Assembly (NCBI RefSeq): GCF_001487165.1
Contig: NZ_LN913006.1
Span: forward strand, 3,068,657-3,132,656
DNA: 64,000 nt
Direction of reading: 5' to 3'
Origin: Blautia massiliensis (ex Durand et al. 2017)
GTDB lineage: Bacteria; Bacillota; Clostridia; Lachnospirales; Lachnospiraceae
Every line of letters starts with the position of its first letter. Position 1 is the first letter of the stretch. A model generated the notes under the pieces. It did no database searches, was not told where the DNA came from, and saw only the letters and a list, made by a program, of their open reading frames with translations. Shown here piece after piece: positions 56,713 to 64,000 of the stretch. A program made the translations under genes and the position numbers.

Positions 56713-56965
56713 AACCGATAAACCACGAAGGAGTTATTCGGTCATGAGCAAGTAGCGAAGCGTATTGCGAATATTCGCTTGACTATTCCGTTTACCGATA
56801 ATTATGGAATGTGCATAAAAACAAAGCTGCAAACTTGTTCAATAAGCAGAATCATAGAAAACTATCTTGACAGATCAGGAGAAAAGAATAATAATGTAAT
56901 TACTTTAATAAAATAATTAATAAAAGATGATATGCAATAGAAAGAAATTAAAGGAGGAGAATAAG
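56713..56965. other. Intergenic region with possible extragenic repeat
   Basis: Around 56718-56810 ACCGATAA occurs on both sides of a 90-nt stretch that includes the palindrome GCGAATATTCGC (56773-56784 region) and GTAGCGAAGCG. It looks like a dispersed repeat unit. The rest is AT-rich and shows no clear promoter. Confidence 0.35.
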
Positions 56966-57994
56966 ATGCTTCAGCAGGTAATGACAAATCCAGGAGAGAT
57001 TATTTTCAGAGAGGTTCCAGTTCCGGAAGTGGGAGATGACCAGGTTCTGGTTAAGATCATGAACATTGGTATCTGCGGATCAGATATCCATGTATATCAC
57101 GGCAAGCATCCTTTTACAAAATATCCGGTAACACAGGGACACGAAGTATCCGGTGAGATCACGGGACTTGGAAAGAATGTGACAGGTTTTAAGGTTGGCC
57201 AGAAAGTAACCATCGAGCCTCAGGTATACTGCGGACACTGTTATCCATGCCGCCATGGAAAATATAATCTCTGCGAGGAACTGAAGGTTATGGGCTTCCA
57301 GACAACAGGAACAGCTTCTGAATTCTTTGCAGTAGATGCATCTAAGGTAACACCGATCCCGGAGGAGATGTCTTACGAGGAAGGTGCAATGATCGAGCCG
57401 CTGGCAGTTGCAGTCCATGCCGTGAAGCAGATGGGCGATGTAGAAGGGATGAACATCACAGTGATCGGTGCAGGTCCCATCGGAAATCTTGTTGCGCAGA
57501 CAGCCAAAGGAATGGGGGCAGCCAGGGTTATGATCACGGATGTCAGTGACCTTCGTCTTGCAAAAGCAAAAGAGTGCGGCATTGATATCTGTGTAAACAC
57601 AAAGGAGAAAAATTTCGGAGAGGCACTGGTAGAGGCGTTTGGTCCGGATAAGGCAGATGTGATCTATGACTGTGCCGGAAATAACATCACCATGGGACAG
57701 GCCATCCAGTATGCGAGAAAAGGCAGCGTGATCGTACTGGTAGCGGTATTTGCGGATATGGCAACCGTTGACCTTGCTGTTGCCAATGACCACGAGCTGG
57801 ATATCAAGAGTACTATGATGTACCGCCATGATGATTATGTAGATGCCATTGATCTTGTAAATGCGGGAAAGGTTCATTTAAAGCCGCTGATCTCAAAGAC
57901 ATTTAAGTTCGCAGATTATCTGAAGGCTTATCAGTATATTGATGAGAACCGTGAGACAACCATGAAGGTTATTATCAATGTGCAGGAGAAATAA
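56966..57994 (+). CDS. Zinc-binding medium-chain alcohol dehydrogenase, polyol/threonine type
   Basis: 342 residues. The catalytic zinc region NIGICGSDIHVYHGKHP and GHEVSGEI, structural zinc cysteines in CGHCYPCRHGKYNLC, and Rossmann motif VIGAGPIGNLVAQTAKGMGA are complete. This is the sorbitol/L-iditol/threonine dehydrogenase group, oxidising a secondary alcohol with NAD(P)+; substrate undetermined. AAAGGAGGAG sits 7 nt before the ATG at 56966, so that start was chosen over 56927. Confidence 0.9.
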   Translation: MLQQVMTNPGEIIFREVPVPEVGDDQVLVKIMNIGICGSDIHVYHGKHPFTKYPVTQGHEVSGEITGLGKNVTGFKVGQKVTIEPQVYCGHCYPCRHGKYNLCEELKVMGFQTTGTASEFFAVDASKVTPIPEEMSYEEGAMIEPLAVAVHAVKQMGDVEGMNITVIGAGPIGNLVAQTAKGMGAARVMITDVSDLRLAKAKECGIDICVNTKEKNFGEALVEAFGPDKADVIYDCAGNNITMGQAIQYARKGSVIVLVAVFADMATVDLAVANDHELDIKSTMMYRHDDYVDAIDLVNAGKVHLKPLISKTFKFADYLKAYQYIDENRETTMKVIINVQEK

Positions 57995-58021
57995 TTTCTG
58001 AAGATTATAAGTGATATAAGA

Positions 58022-58057
58022 AAAACTCCCGGATGTTTGGCTGTCCGGGAGTTTTCA
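58022..58057 (+). terminator. Alcohol dehydrogenase terminator
   Basis: AAAACTCCCGGA (58022-58033) and TCCGGGAGTTTT (58044-58055), perfect 12-bp stem. Confidence 0.92.
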
Positions 58058-58256
58058 GATGGTGGCGGTGTCAGATTATGGGAGAATTTTTGGAACAGTT
58101 TTGAGTGATTTGTTTATTGATGTGTGGTATGGTTATTATATCTTATAGGATTCTTGTCTGTATGGACATTCTGAAAGCTTCGTATTCTGGAGCGTTTTCC
58201 ATTTTAAGTTACTGTAGAGTTTGTAAAAATACGTTTTATGGGGTTTTTATGTTTTG

Positions 58257-58391
58257 ATGATGTGGTATAATTTGTATATACCGGTGGGAGTGATCAATCG
58301 TTTGTTTTTGGATGGACGGTCGGATGAAGTGCAGCGTGTGATGACGGATGTAAAATGGCGTCAGAAGCTGTATGATGAGTATGAACTGTAA
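58257..58391 (+). CDS. Possible 44-residue peptide
   Basis: ATG ATG at 58257 opens 44 codons (MMWYNLYIPVGVINRLF to KLYDEYEL). No good ribosome-binding site lies upstream, and the same bases include a TATAAT at about 58266, so it may be a promoter region or gene remnant instead. No family was recognised. Confidence 0.25.
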   Translation: MMWYNLYIPVGVINRLFLDGRSDEVQRVMTDVKWRQKLYDEYEL

Positions 58392-58424
58392 CAAGTGATA
58401 TGAGTATGACGAGGAGAAAATAGC

Positions 58425-58922
58425 ATGGAGAATATTTTTCACAGAGTAAGTATCCGTAAATATGAAGATAAACCCGTAGAGAAGGAAAAGATCCTTCAGA
58501 TCCTGAAAGCAGGTATGCAGGCGCCAAGCGCATGTAATCAGCAGCCGTGGGAATTTTATGTTGTGACAGATAAGGAGAAGATCCTGGAGCTTTCCAAAGC
58601 CACTCCCTATTCCGGATGTGCAGCAGGTGCACCGGTTGTGATCGTTCCGGTATATCGGAAAGAGGGATTGCCTGTTCAGGATATGGCACAGATCGATATG
58701 TCTATCGCACAGGAGAATATCTGGCTGGAAACGGATGCACTGGGACTTGGCGGCGTGTGGATCGGAATTGCACCGCTTAAGGATCGTATGGCGTTGATCC
58801 ATGATATTCTGAAGCTTCCGGAGAATGTGGAGGTATTTTCTCTTTTTGCCCTGGGGTACCCAGCAGAGAGCAGAATGCAGCAGGATCGTTTTGATGAGAG
58901 CAGGATCCACTTTGTAGAATAA
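58425..58922 (+). CDS. Nitroreductase-family flavoprotein
   Basis: 165 residues, an FMN-binding NAD(P)H oxidoreductase of the nitroreductase fold. The start HRVSIRKYEDKPVEKEKI provides the FMN-phosphate Arg, QAPSACNQQPWEFYV follows, and LGLGGVWIGIAPL with the C-terminal LGYPAE motif complete the family pattern. The natural substrate is not known. GAGGAG precedes the ATG. Confidence 0.9.
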   Translation: MENIFHRVSIRKYEDKPVEKEKILQILKAGMQAPSACNQQPWEFYVVTDKEKILELSKATPYSGCAAGAPVVIVPVYRKEGLPVQDMAQIDMSIAQENIWLETDALGLGGVWIGIAPLKDRMALIHDILKLPENVEVFSLFALGYPAESRMQQDRFDESRIHFVE

Positions 58923-59098
58923 AAAAGCCTTCTTTGAGGAAGATAACATCCGGAAACAGAAAAAGTCTGAATGTAGTGAAAAATACCAATAAATCCTCTG
59001 AAAATTTGTGCAGAACGCATTTTGCATGATTGGGATTTTTACGATAAAATGTAAGTATAAGAACTGAAAAACTGCATTAAATGAAAGAGGTGAAGGGT

Positions 59099-59320
59099 AT
59101 GAAGGAATATGAGATCATTATTGAAACCATTAATCCCTGCGGCGGCGATCGTCATTCTCAGCAGGAGATCATTGAAGCAAATATCGAGAGCCCGGAAGCT
59201 TTCGTAAAAGAAAAAGGAAGATTTCCGATCATTGATAAGATCGAGAATCCCGATGGCGGAGTCGTGATCGTAACCGGTGACGGAAAAGGATACATGGTAA
59301 GATATACATTTTCTGAATAA
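59099..59320 (+). CDS. Small conserved-looking protein, 73 residues
   Basis: MKEYEIIIETINPCGGDRHSQQEIIEANIESPEAFV... with a compact beta-alpha pattern and no membrane helix. GAGGTGAAGGG lies just before the ATG at 59099; an ATG six codons upstream overlaps that box, so 59099 was chosen. No named family is recognised. Confidence 0.7.
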   Translation: MKEYEIIIETINPCGGDRHSQQEIIEANIESPEAFVKEKGRFPIIDKIENPDGGVVIVTGDGKGYMVRYTFSE

Positions 59321-59330
59321 TGGATAATGC

Positions 59331-59405
59331 GGCGTATGTGACGGGAAACGGATTGTAAAGCAGAGCTGGGATTAGATCTGGCTTCGTTACATACGCCGTG
59401 TTTTG
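59331..59405 (+). terminator. Possible terminator with long loop
   Basis: CGGCGTATGTGAC and GTTACATACGCCG pair with one mismatch over a 45-nt loop, followed by TGTTTT. Confidence 0.6.
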
Positions 59406-59544
59406 GCTTTTACCTAAAAAATGCATAAAAAAACATATGCAAATTTATAAAATATATATAAATTATTTGTTGAATTTTTATAAAAAAAGGAGTAAAACAT
59501 TAGATAAATAAAAAAGAGAAATGCATGGAACAGGACAGATCACA

Positions 59545-59795
59545 AGAAGCAGACCGGATCACAGAGAGCCGCAGCTGGTGAGAAGCGGCAGAAGGTATTT
59601 TGTGATATCACCTGGGAGCATCCCGCTGAATAGAAAGGTTAAGTAAGCCGGGACGTAGTCTTCACGTTACAGAAGAGGCTGTTTGATATGACAGTAATAA
59701 GTGGTCGCGTTTAGCAATAAATACGATAATACAAAGTGGTACCACGGAACATTCCGCCTTTGTTATCCGAAAGGATAGCAAGGGCGTTTTTTGAT
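59545..59795 (+). ncRNA. T-box leader upstream of cstA
   Basis: Stem I base ATCACA (59558-59563)/TGTGAT (59601-59606) with AGAGAG and GGTGAGAAGC landmarks. The T-box AAAGTGGTACCACGGAA is at 59733-59749, and the terminator at 59755-59792 competes with the antiterminator. In the specifier loop GAAGGTATTT (59591-59600) the triplet after GAA is GGT (Gly); TAT (Tyr) or GTA (Val) are alternatives. Uncharged tRNA would switch cstA on. Confidence 0.92.
59755..59792 (+). terminator. T-box terminator
   Basis: 14-bp stem CGCCTTTGTTATCC/GGATAGCAAGGGCG with two G-U pairs, GAAA loop and a six-T tail. Confidence 0.93.
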
Positions 59796-59859
59796 GCAAT
59801 AACTGTTTTACGGTCATTGTATCATGTATAAAAAATACAAAGGAAAGAGAGTTGATATT

Positions 59860-61557
59860 ATGAACGGAATAACAATGATGATCATAGCCATTGTAGTTCT
59901 CGGAGGCGCATATCTTCTGTATGGCCGTTATCTCCAGAACAAATGGGGAATTGATCCGAAAGCAAAAACTCCGGCATACGAAATGGAGGACGGAGTTGAT
60001 TATGTACCGGCTGATACAAATGTAGTATTTGGACATCAGTTTGCATCCATAGCAGGTGCAGGTCCCATCAACGGACCGATCCAGGCCGCAATTTTCGGTT
60101 GGCTGCCGGTTCTGTTATGGATCCTCATCGGTGGTGTATTTTTCGGAGCTGTGCAGGATTTTGCATCCATGTATGCATCCGTAAAGAATAAAGGACGTAC
60201 GATCGGATATATCATCGAAGCGTATATCGGAAAGCTTGGAAAAAAATTATTTCTTTTATTCTGCTGGCTGTTCTGTATTCTGGTCGTTGCCGCATTTGCA
60301 GATGTTGTAGCAGGAACCTTTAACGGATTTGCCGTAAATGATGCAGGAACAGTTACAAAGGTAGCGGCAAACGGAGCTGTTGCAACCACTTCCATGTTAT
60401 TTATATTTGAGGCTGTTGCACTTGGATTTTTCCTTAAATATACAAAATTCAACAAATGGGTCAACACTGCAGTCGCAATTTTACTGCTGGTAGCAGCAAT
60501 TGTGCTGGGACTTAATTTCCCCATGTATGTAAGTCTTGGAACCTGGCATATCATCATTTTTGTATACATCCTGATCGCCAGTGTCGCTCCTGTATGGGCA
60601 CTGCTTCAGCCACGTGATTATCTGAACAGCTATCTGCTCATTTTTATGATCGTCGGTGCGGTTATCGGTGTATTTGTTGCCAATCCTTCCTGTAACCTGA
60701 AGGCATTTACAAGCTTTAACGTAGACGGACAGTATATGTTCCCGATCCTGTTTGTAACCATCGCCTGCGGTGCTGTTTCCGGCTTCCATTCACTTGTATC
60801 TTCCGGTACTGCATCCAAGCAGATCAAAAATGAGAAAAACATGCTTCCTGTTTCCTTTGGAGCAATGCTGATGGAAAGTATGCTTGCCATCATCGCACTG
60901 ATCGCAGTTGCATCCTTTGCAGATGGTGAAGCAGCAGCACAGGGACTTACAACACAGCCGCAGATTTTTGCAGGTGCTATCGCAAACTTCCTTTCTGTAG
61001 TTGGCCTTCCGCATTCCCTGGTATTTACCCTGATCAACCTTGCTGTATCCGCATTTGCACTGACCTCTCTTGATTCTGTAGCCAGAGTCGGACGTCTGTC
61101 ATTCCAGGAATTTTTCCTTGATTCTGATACAGATGAGGAAAACATGAGCCCGTTCCTGAAGGTAGTAACAAATAAATATTTCGCAACAGTCATTACACTG
61201 GTACTTGCCTACATGCTTACAAAGGTCGGCTATGCAGAAATCTGGCCGCTGTTCGGCTCCGCAAACCAGCTGTTATCTGTACTCGCTCTTGTAGCCTGTG
61301 CAGTATTCTTAAAGAAAACAAAACGTCAGGGTTGCATGCTCTGGATCCCGATGGTATTCATGATGGCAGTTACTTTCACAGCACTTGGTATGACCATCAC
61401 AAAGCTTTCAAAGGCACTGATAACAACAGGGCTGGATCTTGGAAACACCTTACAGCTTGTATTTGCAGTATTACTGCTGATCCTTGGTGTACTGGTAGCA
61501 ATCCAGGGCGTGAAGAAACTGCTTGAGAAGACAGATGATAAAAAAGCAACGGCATAA
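59860..61557 (+). CDS. cstA: Carbon starvation protein CstA family transporter
   Basis: 565 residues with about sixteen membrane helices. Family motifs are FGHQFASIAGAGPINGPIQAAIFGWLPVL, ARVGRLSFQEFF and GSANQLLSVLAL. CstA relatives import peptides or pyruvate; regulation by an amino-acid-sensing T-box argues for peptide or amino acid supply here. GGAAAGAGAG lies 8 nt before the ATG at 59860; an upstream ATG at 59824 has no ribosome-binding site. Confidence 0.93.
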   Translation: MNGITMMIIAIVVLGGAYLLYGRYLQNKWGIDPKAKTPAYEMEDGVDYVPADTNVVFGHQFASIAGAGPINGPIQAAIFGWLPVLLWILIGGVFFGAVQDFASMYASVKNKGRTIGYIIEAYIGKLGKKLFLLFCWLFCILVVAAFADVVAGTFNGFAVNDAGTVTKVAANGAVATTSMLFIFEAVALGFFLKYTKFNKWVNTAVAILLLVAAIVLGLNFPMYVSLGTWHIIIFVYILIASVAPVWALLQPRDYLNSYLLIFMIVGAVIGVFVANPSCNLKAFTSFNVDGQYMFPILFVTIACGAVSGFHSLVSSGTASKQIKNEKNMLPVSFGAMLMESMLAIIALIAVASFADGEAAAQGLTTQPQIFAGAIANFLSVVGLPHSLVFTLINLAVSAFALTSLDSVARVGRLSFQEFFLDSDTDEENMSPFLKVVTNKYFATVITLVLAYMLTKVGYAEIWPLFGSANQLLSVLALVACAVFLKKTKRQGCMLWIPMVFMMAVTFTALGMTITKLSKALITTGLDLGNTLQLVFAVLLLILGVLVAIQGVKKLLEKTDDKKATA

Positions 61558-61566
61558 TATTATCGG

Positions 61567-61899
61567 ATGAGATTACGTATTTTTGTTTGGCTGGAGAAGC
61601 ATAAAAAGGTACTGATCGTACTGATGGATTTGTTAGTGTATTGCAGCAATTCTTTACCTTCCTCTAGCTTGCAGCGCAAAATAAATGCGCTGACAGAAAA
61701 ACCAAGGGTCTTTTTAAATAATCAGGAAATGATGGCTGCGATGATGGAAGGAATGCCGCTTCGTCCGTTGTTAAGCTTCGTTCCCGGAATTAAAAGAGAA
61801 ATGCTGGAACAGATGGTTGGTGCTTTAAACGAAGGCTTTGCATATAATAAAAAAAATGTATCAATGGAAATGAAAGCCTTATGCCAGATCAGAAAATAG
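61567..61899 (+). CDS. Small protein of unknown function, 110 residues
   Basis: One hydrophobic stretch near the N-terminus (VLIVLMDLLVYC), then a charged helical region. It starts 9 nt after cstA without a clear ribosome-binding site and overlaps the S8 peptidase start by 19 nt in another frame. No family was recognised. It could belong with the peptidase as a companion or inhibitor, which is speculation. Confidence 0.45.
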   Translation: MRLRIFVWLEKHKKVLIVLMDLLVYCSNSLPSSSLQRKINALTEKPRVFLNNQEMMAAMMEGMPLRPLLSFVPGIKREMLEQMVGALNEGFAYNKKNVSMEMKALCQIRK

Positions 61900-62717
61900 A
61901 GAATCTTCTTAATCTTGCCATGAATGCCCTGCCGCAGGAGCGGGCGAAATCGGAAAATCTGAATGTGGGATATGATCCCACCACCAGGTTGTGGGATGTG
62001 ATCGTGAAGTACAGTGGCCCGGAAAGCGGACTTGGTGGTGAGAGGATCCAGGTGGTCCCGCTGCTTGGTGGTTATGCAGTAGTGACATTGCCGGAATCGG
62101 AAATTGCTGCATATTCAGTCAGAGAGCAGATCGAGTTTATAGAAAAGCCCAAGAGACTTTATTTTGAGACCTTTGAAGAGCGGGAGGCAAGCTGCATTTT
62201 GTCGGTGCAGAATGGAGCCGATGGCTTAACCGGTGAAGGGATTTTGGTGGGCATTGTGGATTCCGGAGTGGACTATTTTCATCCGGATTTCAGAAATGAG
62301 GATGGCAGTACCCGGATCCTGCGACTGTGGGATCAGAGTGTAGCTGGAAATCCACCGAAAGGCTATGTATCAGGAACTGAATATACGAAGGAAGAAATTG
62401 ATGAGGCGCTTGCACTCGGGGAAACCGAAGGCAGGCGCCTTGTTCCGTCTGGGGATTTCAGCGGACATGGAACAGCAGTTCTTGGAATAGCAGCAGGAAA
62501 TGGGAGAGCATCGGAGGGAGTGAATCGAGGCGTTGCGTATAGAAGTGATCTTCTGGTGGTAAAGATGGGAAATCCACGGGAAAATTCATTTCCGCGGACA
62601 ACGGAGCTGATGGAGGGTATTGATTACCTGATACGGCAGGCAGTGAAGATGAGAAAACCGATCGTTATAAACGTCAGCTTTGGGAATAATTATGGTTCTC
62701 ATGAACCTTATAATTAA
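61881..62717 (+). pseudogene. S8 (subtilisin) family peptidase, C-terminus lost at a mobile-element junction
   Basis: 278 residues remain. The catalytic Asp is in VGIVDSGVDYFHPDF and His in SGHGTAVLGIAAGNG; VINVSFGNNYGSHE carries the oxyanion Asn. The GTS-type serine motif, normally more than 150 residues further, is missing because the frame turns into unrelated sequence at about 62700 and stops. The remaining product cannot be an active protease. The start at 61881 is the best match but has a weak ribosome-binding site. Confidence 0.85.
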
Positions 62718-62730
62718 GGGAAAACATAAG

Positions 62731-62773
62731 AAAACACTGATATTTCCTGTGTTTTCAGGCAATTCAGTGTTTT
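62731..62773 (-). terminator. Terminator of the RHH gene
   Basis: AAAACACTGA (62731-62740) and TCAGTGTTTT (62764-62773) pair perfectly; the arm overlaps the stop codon. Confidence 0.8.
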
Positions 62774-62942
62774 ACTCGGATTCATGTTTGGTTGTTGTTT
62801 GAGTCTTATAATACTCGGTCAGGATCATGTTAATCTGCTGGGAACGTGTACGATAGTTCGCTTTTGCATCCTTATCAATCTCAGCAACCAGTTCTTTGGA
62901 CAAAGTAGTATAGACCTGAATATTGTTGGAACTGATAGCCAT
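62772..62942 (-). CDS. Ribbon-helix-helix (CopG/Arc-like) small protein
   Basis: 56 residues. A strand-helix-helix pattern (NNIQVYTTLSKELVAEIDKDAK, then TRSQQINMILTEYYKTQ) is typical of RHH DNA-binding proteins that act as repressors or antitoxins. GGAGG lies 6 nt before the ATG at 62942; an upstream ATG six codons away has none. It probably regulates the mobile element or partners tnpV. Confidence 0.8.
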   Translation of the reverse strand: MAISSNNIQVYTTLSKELVAEIDKDAKANYRTRSQQINMILTEYYKTQTTTKHESE

Positions 62943-63098
62943 GTGGCACCTCCGATTCAATTTAATAGAATTATTCTATCATACTTCTTCGGGAGGGGCA
63001 ATGTGAACTGAAAATTGAAGAATTATTGTTACTGTAAAATTGGAACGGTCGTAAAGAAAATCTATGAATAGAGAACGATAAGAAAGGTAGAACAGACA

Positions 63099-63479
63099 AT
63101 GAAGAAAACAATTTTTGAAGAGATGGGCGGTACTTATATCAGACATGGGGATTATCTTATCCCTGCTCTTACCTTACCGAAGGAAGAAGAACAAAGGGTT
63201 GTCGGTGTATGGGGACAAAGACATTTGCGGTATTTGAAGGAATACCGCAGATTGCTATATCTGAATATGCTTACAAGCGGCAGGCTGAATGGTTATTTGG
63301 CTGATATAGAAGAACAGGCACAGGAACGCTTTGAAAGACTTGTAGAACAGATGAAACAGGCACAAGGCATTACAGAACAGCTAAAGGTGGAAAATGTCTT
63401 GGAATGGATAGGAAGAATGAACAATATACAAGTATGTGCGAGGGAGATTGTGGATAAAGAGATAATTTATCAAGAATGA
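63099..63479 (+). CDS. tnpV: Transposon-encoded protein TnpV
   Basis: 126 residues: FEEMGGTYIRHGDYLIPALTLP followed by GVWGQRHLRYLKEYRRLLYLNMLTSGRLNGYLADIEEQA, the standard TnpV pattern found in many conjugative and mobilizable elements of gut Clostridia. Its function is not known. AGAAAGG precedes the ATG. Confidence 0.88.
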   Translation: MKKTIFEEMGGTYIRHGDYLIPALTLPKEEEQRVVGVWGQRHLRYLKEYRRLLYLNMLTSGRLNGYLADIEEQAQERFERLVEQMKQAQGITEQLKVENVLEWIGRMNNIQVCAREIVDKEIIYQE

Positions 63480-63535
63480 AATGTAAGATAAATAGTGTAT
63501 AAAATGTAGCAGGGCATCATAAGATAAAATTGTAA

Positions 63536-63564
63536 TTGCATTTTCCACATAGTTCGTGTAAAAT
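63536..63564 (+). promoter_or_regulatory. Promoter of the repeat RNA
   Basis: TTGCAT (63536-63541), 17 bp, TAAAAT (63559-63564); transcription would start near 63571. Confidence 0.7.
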
Positions 63565-63609
63565 GTAATTAGAAAAGCTGTGCATCAGCGGTGGGTTGAC
63601 ACCTAAAAT

Positions 63610-63710
63610 CTGATACGTTTTCCGAACGAAGGTGTCGGAGGTTGGCAGGCAACGGAAAAACCTGATATTTTCCAGACGAAGGTGCTGGAGGTTGGCAGAC
63701 AACGGAAAAA
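63610..63710 (+). repeat. Two ~51-nt tandem repeats with covarying hairpins, candidate antitoxin RNA
   Basis: Copies 63610-63660 and 63661-63710. Each has an inner hairpin around ACGAAGGTG: TCCGA...TCGGA in copy 1 and CCAG...CTGG in copy 2, so the stem changed on both sides while the loop stayed. GTTGGCAG and CAACGGAAAAA follow in both. A promoter precedes and a terminator follows, then the nuclease-like gene. Confidence 0.8.
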
Positions 63711-63718
63711 TCAACCAT

Positions 63719-63770
63719 GAGAAGGGAATGTTTAGTGCTGCGGCGTGAACATTCCCTTCTCTAAATTTTA
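63719..63770 (+). terminator. Terminator between repeat RNA and nuclease-like gene
   Basis: GAGAAGGGAATGTT (63719-63732) and AACATTCCCTTCTC (63748-63761), a 14-bp perfect stem followed by TAAATTTTA. Confidence 0.88.
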
Positions 63771-63788
63771 TGGGATAAGGATTAAGTT

Positions 63789-64000
63789 ATGGACAAAAGA
63801 CGTGCAATTCAGATTATGACAAAAGCGGCACAACTATATAAAGAACATCTTGAGGATCAGAAGGTTTTGTTCCTATATGGCTTACCGAAAGAGGTGAATA
63901 AGCAATTACAGGAAAGTAATAAGATTTTGTCATCTGTACAGGGATATGAAGTTGTTTTCCATAGATACAATTTTTTACATTTGACAGGAGTTCGATTGAA
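63789..64000 (+). CDS. PBECR4-like predicted nuclease, 3' end cut by the window
   Basis: First 70 residues visible (MDKRRAIQIMTKAAQLYKEH ... FHRYNFLHLTGVRL). The N-terminal helix and the FLHLTGV motif resemble PBECR4, a predicted BECR-fold RNase family (barnase, EndoU, colicin E5/D, RelE kin). AAGGAT lies 7 nt before the ATG. It sits just after the repeat RNA and terminator, the place of the toxin gene in type III toxin-antitoxin loci. Identity rests on a short motif recalled from memory. Confidence 0.6.
   Translation, partial: MDKRRAIQIMTKAAQLYKEHLEDQKVLFLYGLPKEVNKQLQESNKILSSVQGYEVVFHRYNFLHLTGVRL

Larger units (their letters stand above)
62705..64000. mobile_element. TnpV-carrying mobile element, left end; right end beyond window
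   Basis: The S8 gene is interrupted at about 62700. Beyond it lie an RHH protein, TnpV and a toxin-like module in more AT-rich sequence. No integrase or terminal repeat is visible, so the type is unknown and the exact boundary is inferred from loss of S8 similarity. Confidence 0.6.

Noticed and set aside
1-64000. tRNA or rRNA genes
   Set aside because: No tRNA cloverleaf signatures or rRNA segments were recognised in the intergenic regions.

Overview
The window looks like a chromosomal stretch from an anaerobic gut Clostridia species, most likely a Lachnospiraceae member (Blautia/Ruminococcus-like). The reasons are the V-type ATPase operon, AdhE and lactate dehydrogenase fermentation genes, a T-box leader, TPP and FMN riboswitches, AGGAGG ribosome-binding sites with some TTG starts, secreted proteins with acidic linkers and Fn3-like C-termini, and a TnpV-type mobile element. 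The genus is an inference; no rRNA or tRNA gene was found.

Layout. 1-3641: end of a V-type ATPase operon (A, B, D). 3996-5898: PAP2 phosphatase and an aminotransferase. 6054-11311 (minus): adhE and typA; adhE has a 430-nt structured leader, a consensus promoter and a Rex-like operator. 11513-16763: SSB-like protein, corrinoid adenosyltransferase, dapA-dapB, a lipoprotein, a eukaryotic-type HisA and long Hpf. 16937-19642: two related secreted proteins, the first broken by a frameshift. 19910-28730: secA, a nitrilase-family amidase, prfB with its programmed frameshift, ACT regulator-hom-lysC, and a DUF975 membrane protein. 28731-29952: a gene-free block of three tandem-repeat families, one bracketed by inverted copies of a hairpin element.

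29953-37925 is a redox island: Gx-transporter-like protein, NusG-domain-II protein, FMN-binding protein, NapH-like membrane ferredoxin, ApbE flavin transferase, a Tp47/Ig-like surface protein and a membrane-anchored protein with three FMN-binding modules. Together they suggest electron transfer across the membrane through covalently bound flavins. 38273-42597: ldh (with its own Rex-like site), tex, mscS. 42730-45448: a promoter, long structured leader and terminator precede panD-panC and a BASS transporter likely to be PanS. 45593-47228: TPP riboswitch and thiC. 47523-50699: a large transglutaminase/LRR surface protein. 50765-51699: FMN riboswitch and ribU. 51827-59320: MATE pump, Nudix hydrolase, a 206-bp palindrome plus covarying 71-bp hairpin repeats, an unknown protein, cfa, a zinc alcohol dehydrogenase and a nitroreductase. 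59545-61557: T-box leader and cstA.

From about 62700 to the end lies a mobile element that appears to have cut off an S8 peptidase gene. It carries an RHH protein, TnpV and, at the right edge, a promoter, two ~51-nt hairpin repeats whose inner stems covary, a strong terminator and the start of a PBECR4-like nuclease gene. That order is the architecture of type III (RNA antitoxin) toxin-antitoxin systems with an unusual toxin family, and is the best candidate here for an undescribed system.
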